Assembly: GCA_028718565.1 (NCBI GenBank)
Contig: JAQULO010000014.1
Coordinates: 1-35,888, forward strand
Source: Syntrophales bacterium
GTDB lineage: Bacteria > Desulfobacterota > Syntrophia > Syntrophales > UBA2210
Length of the DNA stretch: 35,888 nt
Direction: 5' to 3'
Under the pieces are notes generated by a model. The model was not told where the DNA came from. It made no database searches and worked only from the letters and a program-made list of their open reading frames with translations. Shown here in pieces: positions 1-8,180 of the stretch. Every line of letters starts with the position of its first letter. Positions within the stretch are counted from its first letter, which is position 1. The position numbers were made by a program, and so were the translations under genes.

Positions 1-52
1 AAAACTATGGATAAAAAAATGAGGAAGATTTTCTCCATAAATAACAAACATG

Positions 53-123
53 GGTAACATTCTTTATGAGTCAACGTTACCTCCTATCGCTTCCCCTTCG
101 GTAACATTTTATTATGAGTCAAC
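53..123. repeat. Direct repeat GGTAACATTYTWTTATGAGTCAAC-like, two copies (53-75 and 100-123), with GTTACC (76-81) between
   Basis: Read directly: GGTAACATTCTTTATGAGTCAAC and GGTAACATTTTATTATGAGTCAAC. Confidence 0.7.
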
Positions 124-194
124 TGGTGTGTTTGTTTCTCGCCATTCAACTGCACGGGAATGATACTATGGAAGAGAAGACTGTACGGGATAGC

Positions 195-1142
195 TTATTG
201 TTTCTGCAAAATATTTCTGGCGATATGGCGAAGCTCCTGTGAGAGTTTTCCCTGTGGATGTTTTACCATTACGGGGACGAGATCTCTGGCGCTTTCCTCT
301 ATTTCCTTCAGGTAGCCAAGGTTTCCCGCGTGTTTTACCTCTATCGATAGAGCCCTCTTTGACACTTCCTGTATCCTCTTGATAATCGGTTCGGCACCGT
401 GCTCGTCTCTCACCCGGTTGATAACAAGGTGGGGAGTAAAGGTGGATACAGCCCTGCTTATAATAGGCAGGTCGTGTGGATGGGTTTTCCGAATCCTCTC
501 CAACAGTTCACTGATCGTTTTTACCTGTGAACCATTCCTGGACAGGGTGGCTTCATGGACAAGTGTTTTTAAGTCACTGTTTTTGCTGATTTTGTCTGTG
601 GAGTTGCTCCCCAGTAGCAGGTTGAGCTTCCTGAATAGAGACACCTTGATGAAGTTATACGCGTCTAGGTATGATGCCGGATCGCAGGTTGTCAATACAA
701 TCCCGCAGTCCGATGCAAGAAAGAAATCGAGCATGTCATACGAGGTGTTGCCCCCCAGATCCAGTATTATGTAATCAGCATCAATTTGCTGTATGGCCTT
801 GAGTAGCTTTAGCTTCAGGGAAAAATTTATATTTGCGGAGCCCAGTTGGGAACTGTTGCCTCCTATCAGCTGCAAGCCGTACTTGCTTTGTACCAATGCT
901 TCTTGCAGCGTTGCTACTTTTCGGTTCAAGAAGTCATTGATACTCCACCGCAGGCGGGTCTCACCCAAATAGAGGTGGAGATTGGCACCTCCAAGGTCAA
1001 GATCGACAATGACTGTCCTCCCCACGGAGGAGAGCAATAGTGCCAAGTTGGTGGCGAAAATGCTCTTGCCTATCCCCCCCTTTGCACCTCCGACTGCAAC
1101 CACTTTCTTCCGGTTGGTTCGTTTTTCTGTAGGCATTGGCAA
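195..1142 (-). CDS. MinD/ParA-family P-loop ATPase (FlhG/FleN-like paralogue)
   Basis: 315 aa; deviant Walker A KGGIGKS in VAVGGAKGGIGKSIFATNLALLLSS, VDLDLGGANLH and ILDLGGNTSYD motifs; second MinD-family protein in the window besides flhG. Confidence 0.88.
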   Translation of the reverse strand: MPMPTEKRTNRKKVVAVGGAKGGIGKSIFATNLALLLSSVGRTVIVDLDLGGANLHLYLGETRLRWSINDFLNRKVATLQEALVQSKYGLQLIGGNSSQLGSANINFSLKLKLLKAIQQIDADYIILDLGGNTSYDMLDFFLASDCGIVLTTCDPASYLDAYNFIKVSLFRKLNLLLGSNSTDKISKNSDLKTLVHEATLSRNGSQVKTISELLERIRKTHPHDLPIISRAVSTFTPHLVINRVRDEHGAEPIIKRIQEVSKRALSIEVKHAGNLGYLKEIEESARDLVPVMVKHPQGKLSQELRHIARNILQKQ

Positions 1143-1331
1143 AGCACCCCCTTGTCTCGTGCGCCGACTTTTATGCTTCGGCAGCGCTTATGCATGCTTC
1201 GTAGAAGGATGGGCAACCGGTAGAGGACCCCGCCCATGCCATTTACGCTGAACAACTGAAGATCAAAAAAATAACGCCACAGTGCCAGCCGGGCAGGCCG
1301 ATGCTGTGCGCCGGAAGACGTGCTGAGAGGT

Positions 1332-2207
1332 TTATTCTCTCAGCACATCACGTTGTCGTTTAAAGACGTATTTTATAATCGCTTCTCTGTCGGTTTCCGG
1401 GATATCTACGAATCTGGCAGCGATATTGTACCTTCCTTCTGTTTCCGATTGCGCTGAGAACGTTACCTTCCCCAACACGTATACGCATACCTGGGAGGCT
1501 AGGGGTAAAAAAATTCTGAGAGCGATGGTGTCATTGAGGAGAAACTCCTGATCAGCGATGAAGCGAATACCGGACCCGCTGATATTGACCTTGTCTTCCA
1601 CCGTTTTATATTTTTTGACCTCCTGTTTTTTCAGTATATCCAGTACGCGGTTTACTTGGAGACTTGTCTGGTAGAGGAGTTCGTAGAGCAGCTGTAGGTT
1701 TTCATCTTCGATTTCCGGGACCTTAATGAATTCTCCAAAGATATCCCTAAAAATTTTCCGGGTATTTTCATGATCTATGTGAGGGATCTTGGCATAATCA
1801 ATTGTCAGCGTATCCTCTACCCTCGTATTAAACCTTTTATCTCCCTGCAGGGCCCTTATTTCTATTTCTGGAAAGTTCTCTGAGGTTGTTATGCTGTACG
1901 GCAGATTGCTTCCCAGCACATAGATGTGCCTGCCGAAGGGGAGTGTCATTTTTTTGTCGGTATCAAGGGTAATCACGATACGGGAATCAGAACAACTCTT
2001 CACACAGCCACTTGTTCTGATTGTCCTGTTATCGCAGGAAAACTTTACGTCCAGAGTATCTCCTCTCTGCATCCCATGATGTGTGTCTCTATCCATACTT
2101 AGCGACCGGACTCCCTTTTTGATGCTGTCAAATATGCAGTTATTATGCCAGATATCGTTCCCCTTGCAGGTGCATGATACCTCTGGAGGGGCGACTCTTC
2201 GTGGCAT
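1332..2207 (-). CDS. PilZ-domain (c-di-GMP effector-like) protein; true start may be the internal ATG near 2096
   Basis: RxxxR (KRFNTR) and NxSxxG (NISGSG) motifs present, separated by a ~78 aa helical segment; C-terminal PilZ-like beta segments. Confidence 0.75.
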   Translation of the reverse strand: MPRRVAPPEVSCTCKGNDIWHNNCIFDSIKKGVRSLSMDRDTHHGMQRGDTLDVKFSCDNRTIRTSGCVKSCSDSRIVITLDTDKKMTLPFGRHIYVLGSNLPYSITTSENFPEIEIRALQGDKRFNTRVEDTLTIDYAKIPHIDHENTRKIFRDIFGEFIKVPEIEDENLQLLYELLYQTSLQVNRVLDILKKQEVKKYKTVEDKVNISGSGIRFIADQEFLLNDTIALRIFLPLASQVCVYVLGKVTFSAQSETEGRYNIAARFVDIPETDREAIIKYVFKRQRDVLRE

Positions 2208-2487
2208 GTATCAGCCCGTCTTGCCATTCGGCTATTGACTATAGGTCCTTTTTTGGGTAAGTGCATCGCAGATTCTTATGCGAATAGCTTCGGCATCTAT
2301 TTCCGGATTGCACGAGAAATGACGGCGGGTTTGTGAATTTCCCGGATGGGGGGTTGTGGTGCGCCATTCGCGTTTTCCGTTTTTATGGTGGCATGGGTTG
2401 TGTTGTGCCGACTCATGTTCCGGCATGTCCGCGTCTTGGGTCTGAAATTGAGACCGTACCATCTGATTTTCTACGAGACTATCAACC

Positions 2488-3873
2488 ATGACAAAGGGAA
2501 AGATATTAATCGCCGAAGATAACGATCTCAGCAGAGATAATCTGTCTGAGTTTTTGTCCATGGAAGGGTATGAGGTCAAGGCCGTCAACGATGGGCAGGA
2601 GGCCATGGATGTCTTCACCGGCGACCGGTATGATATAGTGATCACTGATTTGAAGATGCCGCGCGCTTCCGGCTTGGATATGCTTAAGTTTGTGAAGGAT
2701 ATTGATTCCAGAAACGTTGTTATTGTGATTACAGGGCATAGTACGGTGAAGAGCGCCGTCGAGGCGATGAAGCTGGGTGCTTTTGATTATATCGTGAAGC
2801 CTTTGAGGGAAGACCTCGTCAAGATTGTTGTTGAGAGGGCCCTATCGAATGAAAGGCTGAGAGAAGAAAATACGGTACTGCACGATCACCTGAAGGAAAA
2901 ATATGATTTTGGCAGGATGATAGGCTACAGTGACAGCATCGAAAAGGTCTTCGAGATGATTAAGAAAGTTGCCGCCTCCGACAGTACCGTTGTTATCTAC
3001 GGTGAAAGTGGAACAGGCAAGGAACTGGTGGCGAGAGCAATGCATTTCAACAGTGACCGGAGGGCCTTTCCCCTCGTTACCGTCAATTGCGGGGCAATAC
3101 CGGAAGAGTTGCTTGAAAGTGAGCTTTTTGGCCACGAGAAGGGTGCTTTTACGGGAGCCATACGCGGGAGAAAGGGACGGTTTGAACTGGCTCAGGGGGG
3201 TACCATTTTTCTGGATGAGATAGGAGACATGAGCCCTTCTCTCCAGGTGAAGGTCCTGCGAGTGATACAGGAAAAACAGTTTGAACGCGTAGGGGGCGTA
3301 AACACCATAGATGCGGATGTGAGAATTATTACCGCCACACACCAAGATCTTGAAAAGGCTGTTGCGGAAAAGAGATTCAGAGAAGATCTTTTCTATCGCA
3401 TCAACGTAATACCGATTACCCTCCCCCCCCTGAGGGAGAGGGCGGTGGATATACCGGTCCTGGCCAATCATTTCATAACCATGTTCAATAGATCGAAGAA
3501 AAAAAGCGTACAGGGAATAGCCCCGGAAGCCATGGATTGCCTGATGCGATATCGGTGGCCGGGAAACATCAGGGAACTACAGAACCTAATGGAAAGGCTT
3601 GTCGTTGTGAAGGCGAGCGAATTCATACAGGTAGAGGACCTGCCCGAGAAGGTGCGCTTGGGCAAAGGGACGGCCAACAACACCACGGATGAGATTGCGA
3701 TGTCGGCTGAAGGGGTATGTCTGAATGATATGCTCGCCAGATTTGAAAAGGATCTGCTCCAAAAAGCCCTGAAAAAATCCGGTGGAGTGAAGAGCAACGC
3801 AGCAAGATTGCTTGCCCTGAACAGGACAACCTTTGTTGAGAAATTAAAGAGATATCATATAATAACCGACTAA
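2488..3873 (+). CDS. NtrC-family sigma-54-dependent response regulator (receiver + AAA+ + HTH)
   Basis: Receiver ILIAEDN...ITDLKMP...VKPL; GESGTGKE Walker A; GAFTGA loop; C-terminal Fis-type HTH SNAARLLALNRTTFVEKLKRY. Confidence 0.95.
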   Translation: MTKGKILIAEDNDLSRDNLSEFLSMEGYEVKAVNDGQEAMDVFTGDRYDIVITDLKMPRASGLDMLKFVKDIDSRNVVIVITGHSTVKSAVEAMKLGAFDYIVKPLREDLVKIVVERALSNERLREENTVLHDHLKEKYDFGRMIGYSDSIEKVFEMIKKVAASDSTVVIYGESGTGKELVARAMHFNSDRRAFPLVTVNCGAIPEELLESELFGHEKGAFTGAIRGRKGRFELAQGGTIFLDEIGDMSPSLQVKVLRVIQEKQFERVGGVNTIDADVRIITATHQDLEKAVAEKRFREDLFYRINVIPITLPPLRERAVDIPVLANHFITMFNRSKKKSVQGIAPEAMDCLMRYRWPGNIRELQNLMERLVVVKASEFIQVEDLPEKVRLGKGTANNTTDEIAMSAEGVCLNDMLARFEKDLLQKALKKSGGVKSNAARLLALNRTTFVEKLKRYHIITD

Positions 3874-4084
3874 CCCCGTACCATGTTGCCCCTTTCAAGG
3901 TACTTTTCCCTCGCCGTTTCAGGCCTAAAAACGCTACGAGGTACTGTCAATCCAGGCTGTGCCTTGTTTCCGTCCCCTTTTATCTGATCCCGGAGCGTCA
4001 TGTTGCATGACAGTCTTTGCGTGCAAGAATGCAGTTGGCAGACTGCTCCCGAGAGTGGCCTTCTCCAACACACACGTTACATCG

Positions 4085-4110
4085 TATTGACAATTCGTCA
4101 ATAATTTGTC
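4085..4110. promoter_or_regulatory. Palindromic element TATTGAC-AATTC-GTCAATA overlapping FleQ-box-like GTCAATAATTTGTC; candidate enhancer (UAS)
   Basis: 7-bp perfect inverted repeat; 12/14 match to GTCAATAAATTGAC (FleQ box as remembered); ~150 bp upstream of the sigma-54 promoter at 4253. Confidence 0.4.
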
Positions 4111-4252
4111 GCCGACATTGTGATAGCGGCTGTCTTTTTTAAGTGCATGCCGCTCCGAAGGATGCATGGGGTTGTTGCAGGGCTCTGGGTGTACAATCAG
4201 GTCTTTTTTTGCGATATCTTTGGGAAAAGAACCTCAGAGACATTCCAAGCAG

Positions 4253-4268
4253 TGGTATATAAATTGCT
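4253..4268 (+). promoter_or_regulatory. Sigma-54 -24/-12 promoter TGGTATATAAATTGCT
   Basis: Matches TGGYAYRN4TTGCW with exact GG-N10-GC spacing; ~40 bp upstream of the 4308 CDS. Confidence 0.8.
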
Positions 4269-4307
4269 TTGGATGCAGGTGTGGGTGTCCCTGAAAGGAC
4301 TGTGTGA

Positions 4308-6803
4308 GTGATGCTTTTCCCGAAGAGTAGGTTGCTGCTGATCGCCGTAACGGCTTTGCTCGTCCTCGTTCCCCGTTCGGAGAGTTGGGGGAATGAGAGC
4401 GGGTGTGTCCGGTATGGTATCCGTGTCGCTTCATCCAAAAATTTTGACGGTGCGATGGCCCTGGCGGATTCATTTAAGGTGCTGGGGCTGAAGTCTTTCT
4501 GCCGGAAGGTTGATATCCCGGGGAAGGGACAATGGTGTCGAGTTTTTATCGGAACGTACACGGAGAGGGAACAGGCATTTGAGGTCGGACGTCAACTGGA
4601 GAATCGGGGAACTATCAGGGAATTTATCGTACAGAAGATCAGCGATTGCCCTGAAGATGGGGATGGCAAACCACCCGTTTCTCCTCCCCTCGTACAGGAA
4701 GAAGGAGAAAAAGGCGAAGCCCCATCAGCCTTGGATATTGCTGGTACTCCCGTCCCTGCCGATCGGAAGAAAGATGCCCCCGTGGCGCCGTCGGTTGTCG
4801 TGGCTGTCAAGGGGAGGGGGGCAGTTTTTGATAAGGCACAGGAGGTGTCCGGCAGATCCCCCCTGTATAGGATGGCCATGGCCTATTTTGGTTCCGGAAG
4901 GCATCAGGAGGCGCTCACACACCTTGAAAAGATACGGGAGCAGGGTGATTCCTCCGGTGTCAATCTGGAATTTTTGTTGAGGCGTATAGCTGATTGTCAC
5001 TATTTTATCGGTGAAGAGGGGAGTCGCCCCGATTTCCTGAAGGCTATTACCCGGTACCGAAACATCATACGGGATTACCCCCGTTCACACGGGGAGAACG
5101 AAACTACGCTCTATAGGCTTGCAAAGAGTTACGAATATTCAAAGCTGTACTATGAAGCGCTGGGGGAATTTGAGAATTTTTCTTTCCAGTATCCACAGTC
5201 AGTATACATCTCTGAGGCCATATTCATGACGGCCCAAATGCGGTACTTCACGGAACAATACGCAGAAGCCACCAAGAAACTGAAAGAGTACCTGAGCAGG
5301 TTTCCCGGCGCGGAGCACGAAGGGGTTGCAACCTTCTACCTGGCGGAGTGTTATCTTCAGGTACGTCAATACGATGACGCCGGTGCCTGGTACGAGCGGA
5401 CGCTCAGAGAATGGTCGTCCCTGGAAAAGATTCCCCCCCCCATCCTTATGCGGGTGGGAGAGTATTATTTTCAAGTCGGCGAATACGGAAGAGCCTTAGA
5501 GATCTTTTCCCTGTGTGTGAATCTGTTTCCCGAGGAAAAAGATTGTAAGAAGGCCCTCATCATGCTTGCGCAGGCGCTGATGAAAGCGGACCGGTTGCCC
5601 CCCTCTTTGAAGGTGTTAGGTGTTCTTCTCGAGAGATATCCTGAGAGCGAGGAGGCTCAAAAGGGTGCGATTCTTATCGCTGATGCAGGGGTTGAGAAGC
5701 CGGAGCTCAAGGTCCCGTTATATATTTTATCGGGAATGGGTCATTACCGTGAACCCATACATACATACGATGAGATGATCGATAAAACGCGTGACCTTGA
5801 TGCACGAGAGGCCTTTATCTACCGGAAGGTGCATGCCTTGGCGGAGGAGGGAAGATATCAAGAAGCTTTTGCGTGTTGCGATCGTTTGCTTGCCGCTTCT
5901 CCTCAGGGAATGTACCGTGACGGGGCCGAAAAAGACCTGATCCGCAGCTCCGCTCATCTTGTCGACGACTACTACTCCAAACAGGATTACCTTGCGGTAT
6001 CGGAACTGTATTTCAAGACGTACGAAAACGGGTTGTTCGAAAACGGCGGTTTTGACCTGCTGTTCAAAATGGGTAGCAGTCTTGGGAAAATAGGTCTTGC
6101 TGATTCTGCGTCCGGCGTTTTTGAGAAAATGCTAGTACGTTTTTCGGATCACAAAGAGAGAGACAAAATCTCTCTGGCCGCAGCGAATGCCGACTACCAG
6201 AGGGGTTTGTACGAAAGAGCGGAAGATCGGCTGGAAGATTTATGTGCCGTGGGTGTCCATGTTGAAGAAGAGGTGATGGAGGGTGCCAGCAAACTGGCGG
6301 GAGATATCTACTGCCGGAGAAACCAGTTCAGTGAGGCCGTCTCTCTCTATTCTAAGGTGCCGGATGTAAACAGAGATGCCTCCAAACTAGCAGATATTTA
6401 TAAGGGGTATGGTGATTCATTGAAAGAAAAAGGAAAGTATGGCTCTGCTGTTAAGATGTATCAAGAGGCCCTGGCGCAGTGTCCCGGCGGAGGTGTGTGT
6501 CCCGGGCCTGTATTCGAGGAGTCTTGCCTCGAGATAGCCGATTGCTTCTATCGTGAGGGAGACTACGAACGGGCCAATACAATGTATGAAAAGGGGCTCA
6601 ATGGTACTGCCGAGAGCAAGGATGTGTGGGCTGTGCTGAACATGTGCCGTGGGTACCTGAATATGGGTGACAAGCTTGCCGCTGAAAAGAACTTTTCTGC
6701 GTTGAAAGAAAAGAGCGTGGACAAGTTCTGGAAAGATGTGGCGGATTATTATCTGAATAATGAGACCTGGTCAGAAAAGTATGGGGAATATATTCACAGA
6801 TAA
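4308..6803 (+). CDS. Secreted/periplasmic SPOR-like domain + tetratricopeptide-repeat protein
   Basis: N-terminal signal-like segment LLLIAVTALLVLVPRSES; SPOR-like YGIRVASSKNFDGAMALADSFKVLG...CRVFIGTYTEREQAFEVGRQL; many TPR-like repeats; possible ATG start at 4311. Confidence 0.75.
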   Translation: MMLFPKSRLLLIAVTALLVLVPRSESWGNESGCVRYGIRVASSKNFDGAMALADSFKVLGLKSFCRKVDIPGKGQWCRVFIGTYTEREQAFEVGRQLENRGTIREFIVQKISDCPEDGDGKPPVSPPLVQEEGEKGEAPSALDIAGTPVPADRKKDAPVAPSVVVAVKGRGAVFDKAQEVSGRSPLYRMAMAYFGSGRHQEALTHLEKIREQGDSSGVNLEFLLRRIADCHYFIGEEGSRPDFLKAITRYRNIIRDYPRSHGENETTLYRLAKSYEYSKLYYEALGEFENFSFQYPQSVYISEAIFMTAQMRYFTEQYAEATKKLKEYLSRFPGAEHEGVATFYLAECYLQVRQYDDAGAWYERTLREWSSLEKIPPPILMRVGEYYFQVGEYGRALEIFSLCVNLFPEEKDCKKALIMLAQALMKADRLPPSLKVLGVLLERYPESEEAQKGAILIADAGVEKPELKVPLYILSGMGHYREPIHTYDEMIDKTRDLDAREAFIYRKVHALAEEGRYQEAFACCDRLLAASPQGMYRDGAEKDLIRSSAHLVDDYYSKQDYLAVSELYFKTYENGLFENGGFDLLFKMGSSLGKIGLADSASGVFEKMLVRFSDHKERDKISLAAANADYQRGLYERAEDRLEDLCAVGVHVEEEVMEGASKLAGDIYCRRNQFSEAVSLYSKVPDVNRDASKLADIYKGYGDSLKEKGKYGSAVKMYQEALAQCPGGGVCPGPVFEESCLEIADCFYREGDYERANTMYEKGLNGTAESKDVWAVLNMCRGYLNMGDKLAAEKNFSALKEKSVDKFWKDVADYYLNNETWSEKYGEYIHR

Positions 6804-6884
6804 CTTCCGCCGGGAGAAGGGTTTCCTCTCGCATCTTTCACAACATTCCAGTGTAGTACTGCCGGTTGATGGAGCAGGTGTCCC

Positions 6885-8180
6885 GTGTCAGTGAACGAAA
6901 CGAATACAGATAAGACAGACGAGACCGGTGCCCGCGTGTTTGGGACTGTCTTGGAAGATTTTACCCATTCCACGGCCAGACTGGAGGCAGCATTTGCCAC
7001 TCTGGGCGATAAGTTTGAGAAGATAAACAGAGAGCTGGAACGTAAGAACGAGGATCTGAAAAAGGCCCTGATCGAAAAGGAAGAGGCGCAAAGCTATCTT
7101 CGGAGTATCCTTGAAAATCTCACAACGGGTGTTGCTGTCGGAGATGCGGATGAAAATGTGACGATGATGAATGGAAGCGCAGAATCACTTACAGGGGTTT
7201 CACTGGAGGATGCGAGGGGAAAGCATATCGGACTCCTCTTTGAGAATTGCCGTCTGCGTGATTCGAATGACCGGGTAGACATCGGGCACCTTGCAAACAA
7301 TATGGGTGACAGGTTCAAACTGGGTGATGTGACGTTGGAAATTTTCGGATCTACGGTGAACAAAAAAAGCCGTGAGAAGATAGGAATAATCGTTGTCATC
7401 CGTGATGTTACAAGGCTTGATACCCTGGAGGAAATGGCTAAAAGAGAGGAAAAACTTGCCTCGATGGGAGAAATGGCGGCAAACATTGCACATGAGATAA
7501 GAAATCCCTTGGGAAGCATAGAGCTCTTTGCCTCTCTGCTGGCAAGGGATTCTGCGGACAAGAAAAGCAGAGACAGGGCGTCCCTCATCATACGTTCCGT
7601 AAAGGACATGGATATCAAGATATCGAATCTTCTTCTCTTTACAAAACGGCAAAGACCCGTGATCAAGAGGATCAATGTTCACGGCGTGTTGCAGGAGATA
7701 CTGACTTTTTCGAAACAGATAATTGATCAAGAGGAGATCATCCTGGTGGTCGACTATGATGACGCGGATCCGGTTATGGAAGCGGACGCGGAAATGCTCA
7801 AGCACTTGTTTTTGAATCTGATTCTGAATGCCATGCAGGCGATGCCTGACGGAGGGGAGCTGTCCATCCAGACGAGGATCTTCGCCGGTGACGGCATGGG
7901 AACACCTGCCGGTTCTCCCCATGTGGAGGTTACATTCGGGGACACCGGCGTGGGTATCCCCCATGAATATGTCAGGAAGATATTCGACCCATTTTTTACA
8001 ACAAAGAAACGGGGATCAGGGCTGGGACTTTCGATTGTCCACAATATTGTTGATGTCCACGGTGGTTCGATACAAGTGGGGGAGAACAAAAAAGGGGGGA
8101 GCCTCTTCACGGTTATGCTGCCCCTGGCTGAGGGTGCATGTCGAACGGTACCGTCGGAGAGAGGTTGCGGGGAGTCATGA
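6885..8180 (+). CDS. PAS-domain sensor histidine kinase (FlrB/FleS-like)
   Basis: PAS-like region, H-box AANIAHEIRNPLGSIELFASLL, N-box NLILNAMQAMPDGG, G-boxes GDTGVGIP and GSGLGLSI. Confidence 0.92.
   Translation: MSVNETNTDKTDETGARVFGTVLEDFTHSTARLEAAFATLGDKFEKINRELERKNEDLKKALIEKEEAQSYLRSILENLTTGVAVGDADENVTMMNGSAESLTGVSLEDARGKHIGLLFENCRLRDSNDRVDIGHLANNMGDRFKLGDVTLEIFGSTVNKKSREKIGIIVVIRDVTRLDTLEEMAKREEKLASMGEMAANIAHEIRNPLGSIELFASLLARDSADKKSRDRASLIIRSVKDMDIKISNLLLFTKRQRPVIKRINVHGVLQEILTFSKQIIDQEEIILVVDYDDADPVMEADAEMLKHLFLNLILNAMQAMPDGGELSIQTRIFAGDGMGTPAGSPHVEVTFGDTGVGIPHEYVRKIFDPFFTTKKRGSGLGLSIVHNIVDVHGGSIQVGENKKGGSLFTVMLPLAEGACRTVPSERGCGES

Noticed and set aside
6-39. Imperfect inverted repeat TATGGATAAAA/TTTTCTCCATA
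   Set aside because: AT-rich, one mismatch, 12-nt loop; plausible by chance and the neighbouring gene is outside the window.
379-774. 131-aa plus-strand ORF opposite the MinD-like gene, and many similar antisense ORFs in the track
   Set aside because: Fully antisense to well-supported CDSs, low-complexity or no recognisable domain; spurious reading frames.
2357-2372. TGGTGCGCCATTCGCG upstream of the 2488 regulator as a sigma-54 promoter
   Set aside because: GG-N10-GC present but the A of TGGYA and the TTGC block mismatch; much weaker than the four accepted promoters.
2396-2412. TGGCATGGGTTGTGTTG as a -24/-12 element
   Set aside because: Good -24 half but no GC at the correct spacing.
3997-4011. 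GTCATG-TTG-CATGAC hairpin after the regulator gene as a terminator
   Set aside because: Short 6-bp stem without a following T-run; insufficient for an intrinsic terminator call.
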